The translations under genes and the position numbers were made by a program. The notes beneath the pieces are model-generated. The model made no database searches. It was not told the DNA's origin and saw nothing but the letters and a program-made list of their open reading frames with translations. Below, in pieces: positions 61,059-64,000 of a stretch of 64,000 bases of DNA (position 1 is the first letter of the stretch; every line of letters starts with the position of its first letter). The DNA lies in the NCBI RefSeq assembly GCF_004353905.1, contig NZ_SMOD01000030.1, positions 1 to 64,000 of the forward strand, given 5' to 3'. This DNA comes from Paraburkholderia guartelaensis (lineage in GTDB: Bacteria; Pseudomonadota; Gammaproteobacteria; Burkholderiales; Burkholderiaceae).

Positions 61059-62255
61059 ATGGATTTGCGTTATACCGGCGCGGAACAGGCGTTCCGCGAA
61101 GAAGTGCGCGCGTTCGTGCGGGAGCATCTCCCCGCCGATATCCGCGAGAAAGTGCTCGCGCACCAGCGGGTGGAGAAGGACGATTACGTGCGCTGGCATC
61201 GCATCCTCAACGCGCATGGCTGGGGCGCGCCCACGTGGCCCAAGGCATTCGGCGGCACGGGCTGGAACGCGCTGCAGCGTCTGATCTTCGAGATCGAGAC
61301 ACTCGGCGCGGGCGCGCCGCGCCTGTTGCCGTTCGGCCTGACGATGATCGGCCCGGTGCTCATGAAGTACGCGAGCCCACAGATGCAGGCGCGATTTTTG
61401 CCGCGCATTCCGAATGTCGACGACTTCTGGTGCCAGGGCTATTCCGAGCCCGGTTCGGGCTCCGATCTCGCCTCGCTGAAAACGCGCGCGGTACGCAAGG
61501 GCGACAAGTACATCGTGAACGGCCAGAAGACGTGGACCACGATGGCGCATTTCGCGGACTGGATTTTCTGCCTGGTGAGAACGGACTCCGAATCGAAGCC
61601 GCAGGAAGGCATTTCGATGCTGCTGATCGACATGAAGTCGCCGGGCGTCACCGTCCGGCCGATCGTCACGCTCGACGGCGGCCACGACGTGAACGAGACA
61701 TGGTTCGAGGATGTGGAAGTACCTGTGGAAAATCTCGTTGGCGAGGAGAACCGCGGCTGGACGTACGCGAAGTATCTGCTCGGGCACGAGCGCACGGCGA
61801 TTGCCGGCATTGGCCATTGTTACCGTGAGTTGCGGCAGCTGAAGCATTACGCGGCTCAGGCCGCGGACGGCAAAGGCGGCCGCATGCTCGATGACGTGCG
61901 CATGCGCGACAAGATCGCCCGCCTCGAAATGAACCTCATGGCGCTGGAAATGCTGCTGCTGCGCGTGGCGACGGCAGATGGCGGGCGCGGCCCCGGCCCC
62001 GAAGCATCGATCGTGAAGATTCGCGGCTCGGAACTGCAGCAGGACATCGCCATGCTTCAGCAGGAAGTGGCCGGGCCGCACGGCTGGCCCTACGCGCCGC
62101 AATGGCTCGAACCCGGCGCCCATGCCCCCGTGAGCGGGCCGCGATGGGCCGCGCCTGCTGCATCCACCTATTTCGACATGCGCAAGACCTCGATCTACGG
62201 CGGCGCGACCGAGGTGCAGAAGAACATCATCGCGAAGATGATCATCGGCTTTTAG
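61059..62255 (+). CDS. Acyl-CoA dehydrogenase, probable catalytic subunit of a pair
   Basis: 398 residues. Motif GYSEPGSGSDLA (127-138). It has Glu244 in LGHERT, the helix-G base, and lacks a C-terminal glutamate. The sequence resembles FadE subunits that form alpha2beta2 heterotetramers in steroid side-chain degradation. GGGAG precedes the ATG; the next gene, nine bases later, is the likely partner. Confidence 0.85.
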   Translation: MDLRYTGAEQAFREEVRAFVREHLPADIREKVLAHQRVEKDDYVRWHRILNAHGWGAPTWPKAFGGTGWNALQRLIFEIETLGAGAPRLLPFGLTMIGPVLMKYASPQMQARFLPRIPNVDDFWCQGYSEPGSGSDLASLKTRAVRKGDKYIVNGQKTWTTMAHFADWIFCLVRTDSESKPQEGISMLLIDMKSPGVTVRPIVTLDGGHDVNETWFEDVEVPVENLVGEENRGWTYAKYLLGHERTAIAGIGHCYRELRQLKHYAAQAADGKGGRMLDDVRMRDKIARLEMNLMALEMLLLRVATADGGRGPGPEASIVKIRGSELQQDIAMLQQEVAGPHGWPYAPQWLEPGAHAPVSGPRWAAPAASTYFDMRKTSIYGGATEVQKNIIAKMIIGF

Positions 62256-62264
62256 GACACGCAC

Positions 62265-63398
62265 ATGGACTTCACGTATAGCGAAGAGCAGCAAATGCTC
62301 GCGGATAGCCTGCGTCGTTTCGTCGAAAGCGAATACACGTTCGCGCACCGGCGCCGGCGGGCGCGCGAGGGCGCGAGCTTCGATCGCGCGATATGGACCC
62401 GGCTTGCGGAAATGGGCGTGCTCGGCCTCACGGCGCCCGCCGAATACGGCGGGTTCGGCGAAGGCGCGGCGAGTCGGCTCGTGGTGCAGCGCGAGCTGGG
62501 CCGTGCGCTGGTGCTCGAACCGGTTGTTCCGTGCAGTGTCATGGCAACCGCGATACTCGCGGCATATGCCAGTGCAGCGCAGCAGGATTGCTGGCTAGGC
62601 GCGATCGCCACGGGGCAGCAGGTCGTCGTGCCGGCGTTCGCGGAAACCGCGTCGCGCTACCGATTCGATACGGTCGCCACGCTCGCGACGCCGGTTGGAC
62701 GCGGCTACGTGCTCGATGGCGCGAAAGCGCTGGTCTGGCATGGCGAGGCGGCGGATGCGTTCATCGTCAGTGCACGCGTGGGTGACGCTGCCACGGGCGA
62801 AATCGCGCTCTTCCTCGTCCCGCGCGAGAGCCGGGGCGTGAGTGTGGCCGGCTATCCGACCATGGATGGACAGCGCGCCGCCGACGTAACGTTCGAGGCA
62901 GTCGCATTGGGCGCGGAAGCCCTGATCGGCGCGCCCGGCGCAGGCGTGGCCGCGCTCGGGCACGGCGTGGACTGCGGGATCGCGGCGCTGTGCGCGGAAG
63001 CGGCGGGCGCGATGGAGCGCCTGATCGAGATCACCGCCGAGTATTTGCGCACGCGCCGCCAGTTCGGCCAGCCGCTCGCCGCGTTCCAGGCGCTTCAGCA
63101 TCGCATGGCGGACATGCTCGTGCACAAGGAACTGGCGCTCTCCATGGCCTACGTTGCCGCGCAGGCGCTGGACGAGCCCGATGCGCGCAAGCGCAGCCGT
63201 ATGCTCGCCGCCGCGAAAGTGACCGTCGCCGAGGCGGGGCGCTTCGTTGGTCAGCAGGCGGTGCAGCTGCACGGTGGTATGGGCATGACCGACGAGCTGG
63301 AAGTGGGCGACTATTTCAAGCGCCTGACGATGTTCGATCCGCTCCTCGGCGACATCGACCATCATCTCGCGAGCTATGTCGAGGCGATGGACGACTGA
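62265..63398 (+). CDS. Acyl-CoA dehydrogenase-like protein, probable non-catalytic partner
   Basis: 377 residues. It aligns with the upstream dehydrogenase, but the LGHE glutamate is Gly234 in LGHG, and the SEP FAD/substrate motif is degenerate (AFAETASRY). Such subunits in FadE pairs (for example ChsE-type) contribute structure or half of the FAD site. Therefore function depends on the preceding protein. It begins nine bases after it. Confidence 0.83.
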   Translation: MDFTYSEEQQMLADSLRRFVESEYTFAHRRRRAREGASFDRAIWTRLAEMGVLGLTAPAEYGGFGEGAASRLVVQRELGRALVLEPVVPCSVMATAILAAYASAAQQDCWLGAIATGQQVVVPAFAETASRYRFDTVATLATPVGRGYVLDGAKALVWHGEAADAFIVSARVGDAATGEIALFLVPRESRGVSVAGYPTMDGQRAADVTFEAVALGAEALIGAPGAGVAALGHGVDCGIAALCAEAAGAMERLIEITAEYLRTRRQFGQPLAAFQALQHRMADMLVHKELALSMAYVAAQALDEPDARKRSRMLAAAKVTVAEAGRFVGQQAVQLHGGMGMTDELEVGDYFKRLTMFDPLLGDIDHHLASYVEAMDD

Positions 63399-63409
63399 GC
63401 CTCACACGC

Positions 63410-63440
63410 CGCCCCACATCGCGCGGGGCGGTTCTTCTTC
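63410..63440 (+). terminator. Intrinsic terminator-like hairpin inside the operon
   Basis: Seven-base arms CCGCCCC and GGGGCGG with an eight-base loop are followed by TTCTTCTTC. The gap between the dehydrogenase pair and the hydratase is 63 bases, so it may reduce read-through to the last gene. Confidence 0.5.
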
Positions 63441-63461
63441 GATTGTTGGACTCCCCCATAA

Positions 63462-64000
63462 ATGATCAGGACTACCATTAAAAATGGCGTCGCCACGCTG
63501 ACGCTCGACAACGCCGAGCGCAAGAACGCCCTGAGCGCTGCGGCGCTCGCCGCGTTCGCGGATGCCGTCGAGGCATTGCGCCGCGACACGACGGTGCGCG
63601 CGGTGATCCTGACTGGCGCAGGCAGCGACTTTTGCTCTGGCGGCGACGTGAGCGCGATGCAAGGGCCCGCCGATACGGCCGCAGTGCGCCGCCGCATGAT
63701 CGAGAGCCAGCGGCCATGCGCGGCGCTGGCGACGTTCGACAAGCCGGTGATCGCGGCGGTAGATGGCGTGGCGTACGGCGCGGGCTTCAGTATTGCGTTG
63801 ATGGCCGACTTCATCGTCGCGAGCGAACGGGCGCGCTTTTGTCTCGCCTTCGCGCGCATGGGCCTCGTGCCCGACCTGGCTGCGTTGCATACGCTGCCGC
63901 GCATCATCGGCGCGCAACGCACGCGCGAACTCGTCTACTCGGCCCGCGAGCTGCCGGCGCAGGAAGCGCAAGCATTGGGCATCGTGCTGGAGGTGGTGCC
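63462..64000 (+). CDS. Enoyl-CoA hydratase/isomerase, 3' end outside window
   Basis: 179 complete codons are seen from the ATG at 63462. Crotonase motifs: GAGSDFCSGGDVSAM near residue 46 and GVAYGAGFSIALMADF near residue 102. It should hydrate or isomerise an acyl-CoA. The gene follows the dehydrogenase pair across a terminator-like hairpin. The C terminus is cut, so the Glu164-type acid region cannot be fully judged. Confidence 0.85.
   Translation, partial: MIRTTIKNGVATLTLDNAERKNALSAAALAAFADAVEALRRDTTVRAVILTGAGSDFCSGGDVSAMQGPADTAAVRRRMIESQRPCAALATFDKPVIAAVDGVAYGAGFSIALMADFIVASERARFCLAFARMGLVPDLAALHTLPRIIGAQRTRELVYSARELPAQEAQALGIVLEVV

Noticed and set aside
59793..62348. An 851-codon minus-strand frame opposite the dehydrogenase genes
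   Set aside because: Same reasoning: it mirrors conserved acyl-CoA dehydrogenase genes and has antisense-type composition.

Overview
The window is GC-rich (roughly two thirds G+C), densely coded, mostly single-copy metabolic DNA. Its gene content (a hopanoid C-3 methylase of the HpnR type, a cyoABCD terminal oxidase, a CoA-dependent aerobic aminobenzoate operon, an OpgC-like membrane protein, a ProQ/FinO protein, MocR and MalT-like regulators) and its codon style point to a betaproteobacterium of the Burkholderia/Paraburkholderia/Caballeronia group. I see no rRNA, tRNA, insertion sequence, prophage or CRISPR array. The left edge cuts a secreted SH3-like protein and the right edge cuts an enoyl-CoA hydratase.

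Layout. 1-6.1 kb: envelope SH3-like protein, AtoE-type transporter, a uracil-DNA glycosylase ORF that runs in frame into a DUF488 protein, and a patatin phospholipase overlapping a GntP permease. 6.2-10.7 kb: hpnR, then a LysR regulator and quinone-linked D-lactate dehydrogenase; an identical 19-bp element lies in opposite orientation before each of these last two genes. 10.7-17.8 kb: lipoprotein, OmpR/EnvZ-type two-component pair, EF-hand protein, a secreted protein of three 55-residue CX4C modules, sterol-desaturase-type hydroxylase, SDR, Tyr/His/Gly-rich lipoprotein. 17.8-22.3 kb: a metal-uptake operon (DUF2946, TonB receptor, PepSY protein) with a Fur-like box on its first start codon. 22.5-30.2 kb: orphan NarL-type regulator, small membrane protein, SYLF lipoprotein, thioesterase, SurE, AI-2E transporter, and a ClpG/ClpK-like double AAA+ ATPase with an N-terminal zinc finger.

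30.2-31.9 kb: a hipBA toxin-antitoxin operon read leftward, preceded by four evenly built TGCGCA-N6-TGCGCA operators. 31.95-39.9 kb: a seven-gene leftward operon that fits the aerobic 2-aminobenzoyl-CoA pathway: two-domain monooxygenase/reductase, SDR, MarR repressor, enoyl-CoA hydratase, acyl-CoA dehydrogenase, Rid protein and CoA ligase. It has a near-ideal promoter overlapped by a perfect palindrome. 40.4-47.1 kb: OpgC-like protein, SDR, ProQ, lytic transglycosylase, class I aldolase, MocR regulator. 47.3-51.3 kb: cyoABCD, then a CsbD protein and a PaaI thioesterase.

52.2-64 kb: a MalT-like regulator divergent from a rightward beta-oxidation operon: acyl-CoA synthetase, SCPx-type thiolase, two MaoC-fold proteins (one lacking, one keeping the hydratase motif), SDR, three acyl-CoA dehydrogenases (the last two look like a catalytic/non-catalytic pair) and an enoyl-CoA hydratase. 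This resembles the split-subunit side-chain machinery known from steroid catabolism, but the substrate cannot be read from sequence.

The least explained signals are the hipBA operator array, the inverted 19-bp elements around the LysR gene, the glycosylase-DUF488 readthrough, the 55-residue CX4C modules and the split-subunit beta-oxidation operon.
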